From Coprinellus micaceus (Eukaryota > Basidiomycota > Agaricomycetes > Agaricales > Psathyrellaceae): DNA of 64,000 nt. Below are positions 14,409 to 25,439 of this stretch, in pieces. A program made the translations under genes and the position numbers. The stretch is taken from assembly GCA_951394405.1 (NCBI GenBank), contig OX596343.1, positions 124,001 to 188,000 on the forward strand, written 5' to 3'. The number at the start of each line of letters is the position of its first letter. Position 1 is the stretch's first letter. A model generated the notes under the pieces. It was not told the origin of the DNA, did no database searches, and saw only the letters and a list, made by a program, of their open reading frames with translations.

Positions 14409-14423
14409 TCTCCTCCCCACTTC
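14409..14423 (-). other. Polypurine tract of the Gypsy element
   Basis: On the minus strand GAAGTGGGGAGGAGA abuts the 3' LTR, the expected place for plus-strand DNA priming. Confidence 0.75.
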
Positions 14424-14446
14424 AAATATCAACTGTCCCAGTTGAT

Positions 14447-17400
14447 CTACTCCTCCTCCTCAACCACACCACCCTCATCACCCATCAACTCACTATCATC
14501 CACAAACTCCGTCACCTTTACTCGGTCAGGGTACCTCGCGTGATACGGCACCAAGCGGAAACTCGCAAACTTGAGCCTCGACACTGCACCATTCACCTCA
14601 GCCAGCAAGTATCCGGACCCCGGCAACTTCTTGACCACCACCATTGGTCCGAAATACCTCGGCCTCGCCTTCCGTCCAACGTCCTTCTCGATCTTCTTGT
14701 TTAACACCAGCACAAAATCGCCGGGCTTGAAGTCGTAGTCGCGTATGGTGTTGTTATGGAGCTTCTGGAACTGCTCGATGGAACGGTAGCGAGATTTGAG
14801 GACACGATTATGGAGATCTTGAAGGTCTTCTTCTCGTCGCTCAAGCTGCCTAGCACGGGCGCTTAAAAGCTCGGAGTCGGACATCTTCTTGGTGAACTCG
14901 GGGAAGAGGAAGGTGGACTCGGTGATATCGAATGGGAGAAGGGGTTCGACGCCATGAGCTGCATAGTAGGGCGAAAATCCTGTTGACTTGCGCGTGGTGA
15001 TTCGGTCCGCCCAAAAGATGTAGGGGGCGTGGCGCTTCCAGTGCTTGAGGTTGCCATTGGAGGCCTTGATGAGCGCGCTACGGATGGTCTTGTGTGAGAC
15101 TTCCACAGATCCGTTCGACTGAGAGTTGTATGGGCGAATGGATATGTGGGTGATGGCGTACTTGTCCTTGAGGTACTTGAGAGCAGCAACGAAAGGAGGG
15201 CCATTGTCGGTGACGATCTCGGAGAGCGAACCCCATCTGCACAGAATCTCTTGGAAGATGAACTCACCCAGCGTCCTCGCATTCTCGACCTTCAGTGCAC
15301 GCCATTCGACCCAATGCGAGAGGCTGCAACGCGCCTGGACGAGGTACTTATACCCATCCGACGGCGGCAGATGCATGGTATCGATGTACGCTTTGCTGAA
15401 GAGAGGTGCTGGTGTCGAGACGGTTGGGGAGATGACTACCTTCTTCTGCTGCATGATCTGGCATTGGTGGCATGTCTTGACATATTGTTGAACGTCGGCG
15501 TCGAGTTTTGGCCACCAGAAGCGATCGGCTATTGTCCTTCGTGTTGTCCAGAATTCATGGTGTCCCATCTCGTCGTGACATGCCTTAATGACCTCCGCAC
15601 GCTTCTCCTTGTCGAACAGCACTAGCTGATGACGCCCAGACCGCTCCTTCCTCCACAAACGACCCCCAGCCACAAAATACCTCGACGACCTCTTCAGAAA
15701 CCGCTTCAACTCCTGCCCTGCAAGCTCCTCCGGCACCTTCAACATCTCCAAAAACCACTTCACCTCCAACAGCCTCAACTCCTCCACATCCACATCCACA
15801 CCTTCCTCTTGCCCGCCACTCGCTTCCTCCACCGCTAAAACTCCCCACAATACCTCCGCAACCTCACGCACCTCAGACGCCTCAAAACTCGCACACACCC
15901 ACAACCCACAATCCAGAATCTCCTCTAACCATTCCTCTGCTCCCTCTGCCAATAAATCCACTGCATCCTTCGTACCTCTCCTCCTTGAAAGTCCATCCGG
16001 CCCATTGGCGACGAAATTTTTGCCGGGTACATGCACCAAATTGAAGTTAAACAGCATAATACCTGCGATCCATCGGTTTACGGCCGCATTGGGGTGCATG
16101 TCGGGGTTGTTGAGCATTCCTCGAATGAACTTCGCATCCATCTCCACCTTGAACGTTGGGAGACCGATGAGCCAGAGCTTGACAGCGTGAAGCGTTCGAA
16201 AGAGACCATAAAGTTCGAGCTTGGGTTGCGAGTAGCGAGCTTCCCGGTCGTTCCACGTGATTGAGCCAAAACGCGCTGGTACCCGCTGCGACTTCTCGTT
16301 GAGCTGCTGGAGGATGAAACCACACGCAATATTTGAGGAGTCGACAGCCAGAATGACTTCGCGTTGGGACTTGTAGTCGAGAGGTCGAATAACCGGGCAC
16401 TCCACCACCGCCTTTTTCAACCTATCCATCGCCTCCTGATGCTCCTCCTGCCACGCAAACTCCACTCCCTTCTTGCACAAATCCGTCAACGGCTTCGCTA
16501 TCCCCGCAAATCCCCATATCCACACGCGCACTGTCCCCACCGTCCCCAAAAAACCTCGCACCTCCGACACCGACTCACACCTCAACCACGACTCGATCTT
16601 CGCTACTCTCCCTCTATCTGGAATCCTCCCCTCGTACGTCATCACCTGCCCCAACGCCTTCAACTCCGGAACTCCCATCTGCAACTTCAACGCTGACACC
16701 GTCGCCCCCGCATGTTTCAACCTATGAAGTACTCGGTTAACATCACAGAAGTGCTCGTAGACGAAAACGCGAATATTCGGGTTCTCCTCCAACACCTCCC
16801 ATCCACCATCCTTCTTCTCGTACCTCGTCGCCTTCCCATGCATCATGATATCATCTAAAAAACTCGGAGCCACGTCCGTCTCGAACTGAAGAATAAAAAC
16901 CACGTCTCCATGAAAAATCGCCACTGCACCCTGATAACCCTGTGGAAGCCGAGTAAGTCGCATTGTACCGATGGGGGTGTCGAATGTTGTAAGGTCTCGA
17001 GAGTCCACATGGATAACTCGATGGTCATACCCAACGAAGAGGTCGAGACCGGTGTAGATCCCCTTCCCAGAGATCTGCTCCGCTAGTAGCTCGACGAGAG
17101 GTGGCTGAGCTGCGTCTAGAACTGTAACAGCGTTTAGTGGGGTGAGGTTATGAACAATCCGAATCTTGCCGTCTTTCTTCGCCACAGCAAATATCTGATG
17201 CCGATATGCACTGTTACTCCGCTCGTACACCCCCGACTCGACCTTCTGCTTCACCAACTCGATGAACTGATCCCGAATAGCTGGTGGTATCCTCATCGGC
17301 TTCTCCTGCCAGGGCCTATGGGGTAGAACGGGTATCTTGAGGTCCGAAAAATACTCCCTGCTGAACGACCCCCGGTGCCGCTCCGACCACGCCAACCCCA

Positions 17401-17740
17401 TCTCGTTGTTCCTCAACACCTGCGCTGCCAACTTCTTCTCCTCTGGCCACAAAAACTCACTCTCCTCTATCCCCAACTCATCCCACCTCTCCTGCGTCAG
17501 CCTCTCCCCTGGACAAAATTCCTCCGGATGCTTGGTAAGTTCGACGTACGTCTTCATGGGATCCTCGGGAAATCGACGCTCTATCTTCGCCCAGGGTGGT
17601 GTCTCCGTCGCTACTCCTCGGACCTTCTTGTGAACGGGCTTGTAGGCGAGTGTATGAGAGCCTTCATCAAACCTGTAGGTGGAAGAGAGGACATGCTCGC
17701 CGAGACTAGTCCCAAGAAGGCCCTCCTCCAAAAATCCTCA
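14447..17740 (-). CDS. pol: Gypsy Pol: reverse transcriptase, RNase H, integrase
   Basis: A single open frame of about 1,095 codons with no ATG of its own; the first open codon follows a TGA at 17,741-17,743. Seen in order: RT with TRLPQGYQGA and FLDDI (the YxDD-box variant, near 16,842-16,862); RNase H with AVDSS, PKLELYG, EMDAKF and the final NGPDGLSRR; an integrase zinc finger (CHDEMGHHEF, then CHQCQ); and the DDE core with YIDTM, TDNGPPF and NGSVEVSH. The C-terminus has a GPY/F-like module (RPRYFGPMVV). All catalytic acidic residues are present. The frame is -1 relative to gag and overlaps it by about 120 bp, so Pol is presumably made by frameshifting from Gag. The product copies the element's RNA and inserts the cDNA in the nucleus. 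Confidence 0.95.
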
Positions 17741-20550
17741 CCTGACGCCTCCAAAGTCGAAAACAGAACCCCTGCACTCGCCTCCTCTGCTATCTCTCGC
17801 TTCCATGCCTCCACCACATCCTCAACACTCCGATACATCATCGTACTCCCTCCACCAGAACACCGTCCACGCTCCCTCGTCGCCAACCTCTTACTCTTAC
17901 CCTTGTGTATCGGATCCGGATCAAAGATCGTCACATCCACACCCGAGCTTGTCTCCTCCTTCCTCAGCATCACCGACTTCTGCCATGGCCGCCCCAACAG
18001 CAAACGAAATGGCGCCTGAGGCACCACAAACGCATGCACCCACGTCCACATCCCATCCACGTACACCTCCACCCACTCCGCACATCCCTGCATCTCCTCA
18101 ATCGCCCCATTCGCTGTCTTCATCACCATCTTCCTCGTCTTGTTCACCGAACGCCCTAATTCCTCCCACAGATCCTTCCGTATCACCACAATCTCCGAAC
18201 CCTCGTCCAGTATCCCATAGTCCTCCACCTTCTTCTCGATGTTGACCCGCAGCTCCCTCTGTGGTGTCACGAAATCCAGCTCGACACCCTTCGGCACCGT
18301 GACTGAAAAGGCCTTGGCGTACGAGGATGACGATGCTTGTGGTGGTGGTAGGGTGGTGTTGAACTTGGTCGGAACTCGAGTAATGCGTACGAGCTCGGAA
18401 ACCTCACGCCGAAGACCTGGACTAGAAGCTAGTAAGTCTTTAACAGAAACACTCACCTCGCTATTGATGATCTTGTCGACGAGGCGCTTGGATACCGTGG
18501 GGTCATCAACCTTGGACTCGTAGGTGAATGCCCCATCGCTCGAGTTCATCTTACCTCCCTTCTTCTCACCCTTACCTCCTCCACTGCTATACAGCGCCTC
18601 CAATTCGATGTTCGCTCCCCATACCCAATCCCCTTCATCCTCGTCCTCGTCCTCCTTAATCTCCTCAATCTTCGCACTCTGGCTCCCTTCTGGCTCCTTC
18701 CCCTTTGCTTCCTTCTCTGCTTGCTTCCTCTCCTCCTCCTGCACTTCTGAAAGTGATGCATGGACCTCCGAGACAGAAACGACTTCGTAGAATGATGATG
18801 CGGCAGGGGCACGAGGCTGTTGACCGAGCGGAATGAAGTTCGGGTTCTGGGGAGCATTGGGAGGTGGCTGAGGTTGCTGGGGCTGCTGAACCTGTAGGGG
18901 ACCTCCAAACCTCAAGTCGACTGCTGCTCGCATTCCACCAGGGTTACGTTCAATCGCAGACCAGTCAGCGTGATAGAAACGGTGCGAGATAGTGTTCTGC
19001 TGAACTCGCCCAGCTGCCTTGTATGCCTGTCCGACTGGGCAATCCCTGACCATGTGGCCACCCAGCTTGCAGAAGTGACAACCTTCCTGAGGTGGTCGGG
19101 GCACAAAGCTGACATTCGGTGGAGTACCCCAAGGCTGCTGTTGATACACTGGCTGCGAGTAAACGTTCGGAGGTGGCGTCGCTTGCTGTGGGTAACCGGG
19201 CTGGGGATAGACGTTCTGAGGAGGCGAAGCATGCTGGGAAAAGATGGCGGTAGGTGGCGGCGTCGAAGGGGCACTCCATGAATGAGGCTGTGGCTTGGGC
19301 ATGAGCTGAGCGACATTCGGAGCAACGAGAGCAAGTCGGTTATAGGCAATGCTGTAGTTGACATCAGCCATGTTCAACCCATGCAGCTTCCTCGTCAGGT
19401 CGTCAATGTCGTCCATCGGATTCTTCGCCTTGTTACCGAGCACGACCTCCTTCGTCCTGACCTCAACCTCCTTTGACTTCTCCCTGCCTCGCTCCCGCTC
19501 TCGCTCTCTCCCCCTCTCTTTGGACTTCGACCTCGAACGTCCTCGACCACCATCCCTACCACCACGATAACCCCTCGACCTCGACCTATTCCTCTCCCCA
19601 CTTCTCCGACTATTGTACCTTCCACCTCGCTCAGATCGTCCCTCTCTCGACCTCGAGCGTCTCCATGACCTCGAGCGTCTCCTGGAACGATCACGCCTCC
19701 TCGAATACGACCTTGAACGTGAATCCCGCTGCCCTCTGGACTTGGACCTTGACCTTCGTTTCGACCTATCCCTTCTCCTCGACCTCGAACGTGACCTCTT
19801 ATCCCCTCGACTTCGCTCCCTGTACCTTCCACGTTCCCGACCCACGCTCCTCGAACGACTCCGTCCTCGATCATCTCCTCGCCGATACTTATCCCTCACA
19901 TCCTTCAACCTCAACGAGATGGGGTCCCAGCGTTCACCATCCCTCCTCTTGTTTGAATATACCTTCCTCGCCGCCTCCAAAACTGCCTTCAACCCTGGTA
20001 CCCCCACCGGATTGCGATCCTTGTCTTCGATGTCGAGCCGCATTTCGATCTTGGCCTGTGAGTTTGGATGGATGCCCTGCCAGAAGTACTTGTTCTCGTC
20101 GTGTTCACTAATAACTTTCTGCTTCAGCAACTTCGACGAGATAGGCTTAAACCCGTGAAAATACTCCATCACGTCTGTCTCGTCCTCAAAAGGTCTCAAC
20201 GACGCCTTACCACAGTAGTTCTCCAACCGATCGACCGTCAACCATCGTCCCTCTGCCGCTCCCGGGTACGACTTGATCAAGTCCGTCTTCATCTTGGCCC
20301 ACTCTCCGTCCTCATATCCATCAAGGGTCTTCCAAAACTCCTTGACACGGTCCCTCGGCGCGTACCTGACGAACGCCTTGGCCCTCTCTGCCTCCGTCAA
20401 CTCGCATCCATCCGCCACCTCCTCGAATATATCCACAAACTCCTGCAAATCCTCCTCCCTCTCATTCCAATGTGGTGCCCTCACGCTATCCCTCGTCGGC
20501 ATCTCTGACGGTCCCTTCCTCTTCGTTGTTGTTGTAGCTCCCCCGGTCAT
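17611..20550 (-). CDS. gag: Gypsy Gag with RS domain, zinc knuckle and retropepsin
   Basis: From the first ATG (20,550) the order is: a capsid-like gag domain (EFVDIFEEVADGCELTEAE, then VKEFWKTLDGY), a long Arg/Ser region (about 19,490-19,890), a CCHC zinc knuckle C-HF-C-KLGG-H-MVRD-C (19,039-19,080), Pro/Gln-rich and acidic linkers, and an aspartic protease domain with ILDEGSEIVVI (DEG in place of the usual DSG or DTG) and LLLGRPW. The open frame extends upstream to about 21,105 as an acidic Ser/Glu-rich stretch that starts with TTG. No ATG lies between the 5' LTR and 20,550, so either that part is untranslated or a non-AUG start is used. The protein would assemble the particle and process the polyprotein. 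Confidence 0.9.
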   Translation of the reverse strand: MTGGATTTTKRKGPSEMPTRDSVRAPHWNEREEDLQEFVDIFEEVADGCELTEAERAKAFVRYAPRDRVKEFWKTLDGYEDGEWAKMKTDLIKSYPGAAEGRWLTVDRLENYCGKASLRPFEDETDVMEYFHGFKPISSKLLKQKVISEHDENKYFWQGIHPNSQAKIEMRLDIEDKDRNPVGVPGLKAVLEAARKVYSNKRRDGERWDPISLRLKDVRDKYRRGDDRGRSRSRSVGRERGRYRERSRGDKRSRSRSRRRDRSKRRSRSKSRGQRDSRSRSYSRRRDRSRRRSRSWRRSRSREGRSERGGRYNSRRSGERNRSRSRGYRGGRDGGRGRSRSKSKERGRERERERGREKSKEVEVRTKEVVLGNKAKNPMDDIDDLTRKLHGLNMADVNYSIAYNRLALVAPNVAQLMPKPQPHSWSAPSTPPPTAIFSQHASPPQNVYPQPGYPQQATPPPNVYSQPVYQQQPWGTPPNVSFVPRPPQEGCHFCKLGGHMVRDCPVGQAYKAAGRVQQNTISHRFYHADWSAIERNPGGMRAAVDLRFGGPLQVQQPQQPQPPPNAPQNPNFIPLGQQPRAPAASSFYEVVSVSEVHASLSEVQEEERKQAEKEAKGKEPEGSQSAKIEEIKEDEDEDEGDWVWGANIELEALYSSGGGKGEKKGGKMNSSDGAFTYESKVDDPTVSKRLVDKIINSEVSVSVKDLLASSPGLRREVSELVRITRVPTKFNTTLPPPQASSSSYAKAFSVTVPKGVELDFVTPQRELRVNIEKKVEDYGILDEGSEIVVIRKDLWEELGRSVNKTRKMVMKTANGAIEEMQGCAEWVEVYVDGMWTWVHAFVVPQAPFRLLLGRPWQKSVMLRKEETSSGVDVTIFDPDPIHKGKSKRLATRERGRCSGGGSTMMYRSVEDVVEAWKREIAEEASAGVLFSTLEASGEDFWRRAFLGLVSASMSSLPPTGLMKALIHSPTSPFTRRSEE

Positions 20551-21326
20551 ATCTGTGGTCTCGTCGGCTGCTTCTTGCTGTTGTAGTCGTTTAAAATCTT
20601 GAATATACTTGGATTCGTCGAAAAGAGTTGGTGAAAGGGAAAGAAGATCGAAGGGAAAGGGGGAAAGGTGAGATACTGATGCTGGTGGGGATGGGGGTAA
20701 TTTGGGGGACTGCTGGGACTTGGGGCTTAAAAAGACGAGATCTTCGACGCGTTTCTCGGACTCGGATGGACTGGAACTCGAACTGGGCTTCTTGGGATAC
20801 TGGGGGGACTCGTTCTTCTCGTTATCTTGCTCGTTCTTCGATTCTTGACTCTCGTGGTGCTCGTCTTGCTCGCTGGACTCGAACTCGTACTCCTGCTCGC
20901 TCTCCTGCTCGTTTTTCGTCGATTCTTCGCTTCTATCTCTTGAGGACTCTTGCTCTGGCTTCTTAGGCGATGGTGACGATGGAAACGAGCCTGGAACGAC
21001 CGGTTCTGGAAAGGTTAGTCGAGGACGGAAAGGTAATGGAGCGTGCCTGGTATCCTCCCGCTGATACTGATTCTTCTTCTTCAACTCCCGCAACGGTAGC
21101 GTTCACGTAGGTTCCCCTGCCGGCTTCCGAACCCTAGAGGATGACCTAGAGTCTCGTTTCGACTCCGAATACGAGTGGTCCCCTTTGACGTTCGACCCAC
21201 TAGCCTCCCTCGACGTTCCTCGGCCACGTGCTGGCGGCGGTCCCCAAGATATGTTGAATCCTCAAAGGGAAACCCCTTTGAAAACGAACGAAAACGACCA
21301 CCAAAGCTTGGAAAAGCTTTGATAAT

Positions 21327-21340
21327 CGCGGTGGGCTCCA
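21327..21340 (-). other. Primer binding site of the Gypsy element
   Basis: Reading from the 5' LTR on the minus strand, TC is followed by TGGAGCCCACCGCG. Beginning with TGG (the complement of tRNA CCA) two bases after the LTR is the expected layout. I cannot name the tRNA. Confidence 0.55.
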
Positions 21341-21342
21341 GA

Positions 21343-21664
21343 TGTAGAGTGGCGAGTCGTCGTAGATGTAGTCATCGTCGAATTTATGTCGGTGTTGCCG
21401 AGTGACCGAATACCGGAGATCGAGGATGCTGCTGGCGTCGATCGAAAGAGGAAAGAGCGAATAGAAATGAATTCCGATGAGAGAGAAAAGCTAAGGGTGA
21501 CCACAAGAGCTCTCGGGACGCGATAGGTACGTGCTCGCTAAGAGGAAGAAAGGTTCGGCCTGGCGCTCGTCGGCGCTAGCGACGCTGAGTCAGCAATCCG
21601 GTATCTAATCGGTAAGTAAGAACGGGTCTCGATATCCTAAGGTAGCGCGTATCTCTACTCTACA
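21343..21664 (-). repeat. Gypsy 5' LTR
   Basis: 322 bp, TGTAGAG to CTCTACA, carrying the promoter for the minus-strand element. Confidence 0.93.
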
Positions 21665-21988
21665 ATATTATGGGGCACTCTGCAGGGCACAATAGAACTA
21701 GAATAATTGAGTGTGCATTGGCATACATTATTGAGGACAGCCTGTCATATCCATACCCTATGTAGTACCGGATGAAATGTGCACAGACCATATGGCCGGC
21801 ACCTGCTCGGTGAACATCCCGGACAAGGCAGTCATCTAGGTGAGGGCTATAGCTGGGATGGCACTGACTCCTGGTCTTCCTAATGTAGGCAATTGTATTT
21901 GAGGCTGTTACACTTTTGCCAATCATACCTGTGGAGAGGGACATGCCCAAGCAAGGGCAGCAGGGTCCAAAAACAGGATAGATCATCC
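21665..21988. other. Internal part of the TIR element beyond the Gypsy insertion
   Basis: Unique sequence between the Gypsy 5' LTR and the right inverted repeat, with no credible coding frame. Its left counterpart is 14,015-14,086. Confidence 0.5.
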
Positions 21989-22367
21989 AAGATCTGAGAT
22001 TAGATTAGATGATTGTACATACATCGACCTCCTCGTCGGCCTCCTGGGTTACAGAGTCATACTGAAGGACCTACATGGCCTCCAAAGCCCAAATAATGAT
22101 ATACATTATTCCATAGTCGCCCCTTATGAAGTGTTGCGCCCATCCGGAATAGTTGCGCTCCCCGTCAAAAGAGTTGCGCGCGGAATCAGAAAGTTGCGCT
22201 GTGAGCTCAAAAGTTGCGCTCCTCTTCTCCGATTTTTGCGCGGATGCCATGAAGTTGCGCAAATTTAACGAGCCTCTAGAATTGCGCGATTTGGTACGAA
22301 ATAGGGTAAAAAGTAGCGCAAAATGAATATTAGTTGCGCGTTGACTTTTTCCCCAAACGGCCCGCCA
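21989..22367 (-). repeat. Right terminal inverted repeat, rich in GCGCAACT
   Basis: Reverse complement of 13,645-14,014. Most of the arm is nearly identical; the innermost 60 bp is more diverged. The inner edge is the AGATCTGAGATTAGATTAGA stretch. Confidence 0.8.
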
Positions 22368-22429
22368 TATGAGTCAAGCGGAGGATCGATAAGAAGACCT
22401 AATAAACGGATCGAATGTGGAAGAACAGA

Positions 22430-24240
22430 CATCATACACGGTATAGCAGTGCATTCTTACTATTCCCTTCAGAAAACGACTCCGTTGGGACTATTTACTA
22501 CTTACTGTCACACGCCTCCGCTTCGCCCGCCCAAATGAAATAAGCGCCCATGTCCACTGTGCGACGCTGTGTCATTTGGACTTGTTTTTCGGTTCCAATT
22601 CAAGCACTTAATTTACACACCCTTCTCACCACAAATTTCCCACCGGTGTCGAGACGATCGCCAGGAATCGCAGCCCGAACGCACGTCCTCCAATTCGAGG
22701 CGTTTCTAGTAATGTTCGGCGTCAACAAGCAGGATGTAGAGGAGAGCCGGGGGACAGCAGGAATAGCACGGGAGCTGCGGTGAGAACGGGTGATGTGAAG
22801 GCAAGGGAGTGTGTACAACGGGCGCTTGAAAACCTGGAATTTGCTGTGGGTGGGAGAGCGAGATCTACTGTCGACTTATCCTCAGTCCATAGATCCTCAG
22901 TACCCACTGGTCCTATCGTCTCCGGCGACTTTATCGGGAGGTCGTCAAATACGCTCGCGTCCTCGACTTGGCGTCAGCCGAACGTTCGCGTAGTCCCTGA
23001 AGTACACATGTGCCACAACAAATGACGAGGTGGATCCCATTGCGTAGACGAGCTTCAGTTCGCCTCTGCTCATGCACCTCTGATGTTCGTGGAGTTCGTT
23101 CACGAAGACCTTAATAGAGAACGCCGAAGAGGTGACACTGGGGTTCAGGAAGAATAGGCGATAGTACGGTGAGGGAGAAGTGGGGGGACCGTCGTCTCAC
23201 GAACCAGGGGGTAACGACCATTGGTCACACTATGGGTGGACCCGCCCTTCCAGCTCCATGAAGCTATGTCGAGGCTATGTCGAAACGTCGCCCTATCTAA
23301 ACTCTCGTACATCAGCACCGAATGTAGCAGGAAATGGTGTTCGCTGGAAGGGTGCGGCGAACTAGACCGCCAGATTCGCCCCAGTATCGTCCAGTCGTGT
23401 GTCGCATCGGGCCTTGCATAATGACCCATAGCGATCCTCATCGTCGATGGCGTTTCGCGGCTATGAGTCCGAGCAAGTAATAGACAGGCATGGAGAACGA
23501 CTCATATTCGTAGGGGGCGTAGACGGGAGGATGAGCCATTAGAGGGGAGAACCAGGGGAACGTCGCTGTTATCGCTGAGGTCAAGTTGGGGGGAGTGAGT
23601 CTTCCCTTGAGCGTTGGGAGAGTGGACTGGTTGTAGTCACAGGGCGTTGCTTGTGTGTTCACAACTGAAACGCGAAGTCCCGGATGCCAGCTTTCAACAT
23701 CATCATCCTTCTTTGAGGGCGGAGAGAACCAGAGAGAGCCTGTGGCGGGAAACAATGCTCGAGGATCGTTTGCCAAAGTGACAGAAGTTCCGTAATTCTA
23801 TCGTTCCGCCTCGATACCTATTTGCCGTCGAATATCCAAATGTGTGGTCCTGGACGTCTGCCCCCATATGCTCGGGGAATCCAAGATGCAGCCCAGGATA
23901 GGTCTACGAATACACACGCGAATTCGAGAACCAAGGGGGTAAGCGACATAGGTTACGAGTAAATGGAATTCTATAGCGAGGGTAACTCGCTGAAAAAACG
24001 AACATGGTTCCAGGGCAGACCCAGGATCGATCCGCCGGGAGCTCAGCGGTACGACCGAGCAGGTTTGGTATCAAGCCTAGGAACCAGGGACCACCAGAGA
24101 CTGAGCATGGGAGAGCCGTTGCGAGAAAATGAAAGGTATCCCTCAAGCGGCCAAACGTACGACGAGGAGAGAGGGACAAAATCTCGGTAGAGGGTAGAGG
24201 AGAAGAACCAAGCGAGAAACAATTTCACGGCCCCTCGAGC
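22430..24240 (-). pseudogene. Coding-like minus-strand fragments, family unknown
   Basis: Several minus-strand frames look protein-like. One near 22,990-23,170 contains SPYYRLFFLNPSVTSS, then VFVNELHEHQR and VYAMGSTSSF. Another at 23,438-23,776 contains FSPPSKKDDD and APYEYESFSM. They share a strand and may be exons of one gene, but I could not join them in frame and saw no start or catalytic motif. A GATAAGATAAGAT run lies upstream at about 24,290-24,302. I do not recognise the family. The locus may be a decayed gene. Confidence 0.35.
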
Positions 24241-24299
24241 ACTAGGGTTGGGGTTCCGCCGTTGATGCCGAGGATCCCACGTGGCGGGATCTTATCTTA

Positions 24300-25439
24300 T
24301 CACCGCCTGGTACACAACCTACAGCTTCCTCTCTTCAACCCGAGTTCGAGCTGTCATGACCAGTTTCGAAAGTAAGAACTGTCATTCGTGTCATGCTTCG
24401 CCACTTTGAACGAACAACGACGTGGACGCCCACTTGCGGCAATGTGCTACATATGTGGAGAACGACAACCTCTGCTTTTGTACACGACAGCGCGCCCTCG
24501 AAGGCAGCGCTTAGCTGAAGACTGGGGAGACGAACGGATGATTGGAAGAGCCGTTTATACGCGCCTCTTGTGCTGAATATGGTTTGGATTTGGATACAGG
24601 ATACTCGGGAGAAGGAGGATACCCAAGGTACACCTCAACTCCTCTCACAACTCTACCTTTCACAGTTCTCTCTAACCTTACCAACTCTCGCTAGAGTCAG
24701 CTAGACGCCCATACCCACACTCTATTCTACAACCCAGATGTCACCGTTCGCCGGTGATACAGCTCCCTTCTTGGCTTAAGCCTGATACACACTTGGTTAG
24801 ACTCCTGATACAGGTGCGTCTCTTCCTGCGAGGATGGCCGTAGCATCGCTGATTCCCCTCCCCTTCCTTCCCACTCACCCACACTGCCCTCGCCCTGGTC
24901 CTAGCTCCCCAAATGCGCAAACTCCCGTACAATATACACGTAAACGAACCAACGACTCATGAACCACACCCCCAATTGCTCTCCCCACCAACACACACGC
25001 GCCCTGCGCCTCTGAAACCCACTCCCCCTTCTCCCTCCTCGATACACTCCACATCGCCTCTCCGCCCTGCACGCCCTCTGTCCCATGTGTTCCTATATCC
25101 GGGCTTCAGCCTGCCTCCCTAACATCGACAAATATGCACCCAATCGCCCTCCCACTGACACCGCCCCATGATCACCGTGCTTGCCGACCCCAACGCGCTC
25201 TCCTTCAGCACGCTCCACATCCCCTTCTCAATCTGTACACCCTCCCTCGCATCCATCTGGATACCAAGCCCATCGGCATGTCTTCCACACCCGAAGCATG
25301 GTATCCGATGACCCGTTCAACGCCTTCGTGCCGAGTCTCAAGAGCTTCGAATGCAACAAGTTCTCGAAATGGATGAGGGGTTTGAAGGGGATTTACGGGA
25401 GGAAGAGTCTCAGGCGGAGGGAGATCCGACAGGGCATTC
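24300..25439. other. Intergenic with a possible gene fragment at the right end
   Basis: Mostly featureless. Bases 25,290-25,440 on the plus strand encode a coherent peptide with DDPFNAFVPSLKSFECNKFS that ends abruptly where the GGGCCCATATGG-rich repeat begins. It may be the 5' piece of a gene cut by that repeat; the X fragment at 30,060 could be the other side, which is speculative. Confidence 0.3.

Larger units (their letters stand above)
14087..21664 (-). mobile_element. Ty3/Gypsy LTR retrotransposon, nearly intact
   Basis: The element is 7.58 kb on the minus strand: two 322 bp LTRs, a gag frame and a pol frame in the order RT, RNase H, integrase. I found one LTR difference (14,118 G versus 21,374 A), so it is a young insertion. 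It is flanked by ATAT on both sides (14,083-14,086 and 21,665-21,668); reading the first LTR T as host would give a 5 bp ATATT duplication. It sits inside the TIR element. Confidence 0.95.
13645..22367. mobile_element. TIR DNA element with TA target duplication, split by a Gypsy insertion
   Basis: The ends are TGGCGGGCCGTTTGGGG at 13,645 and its reverse complement ending at 22,367. Both are flanked by TA (13,643-13,644 and 22,368-22,369), the target duplication of Tc1/mariner-like and many MITE elements. Removing the Gypsy insertion at 14,087-21,664 leaves about 1.1 kb with no transposase, so this is a non-autonomous element. Confidence 0.75.
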
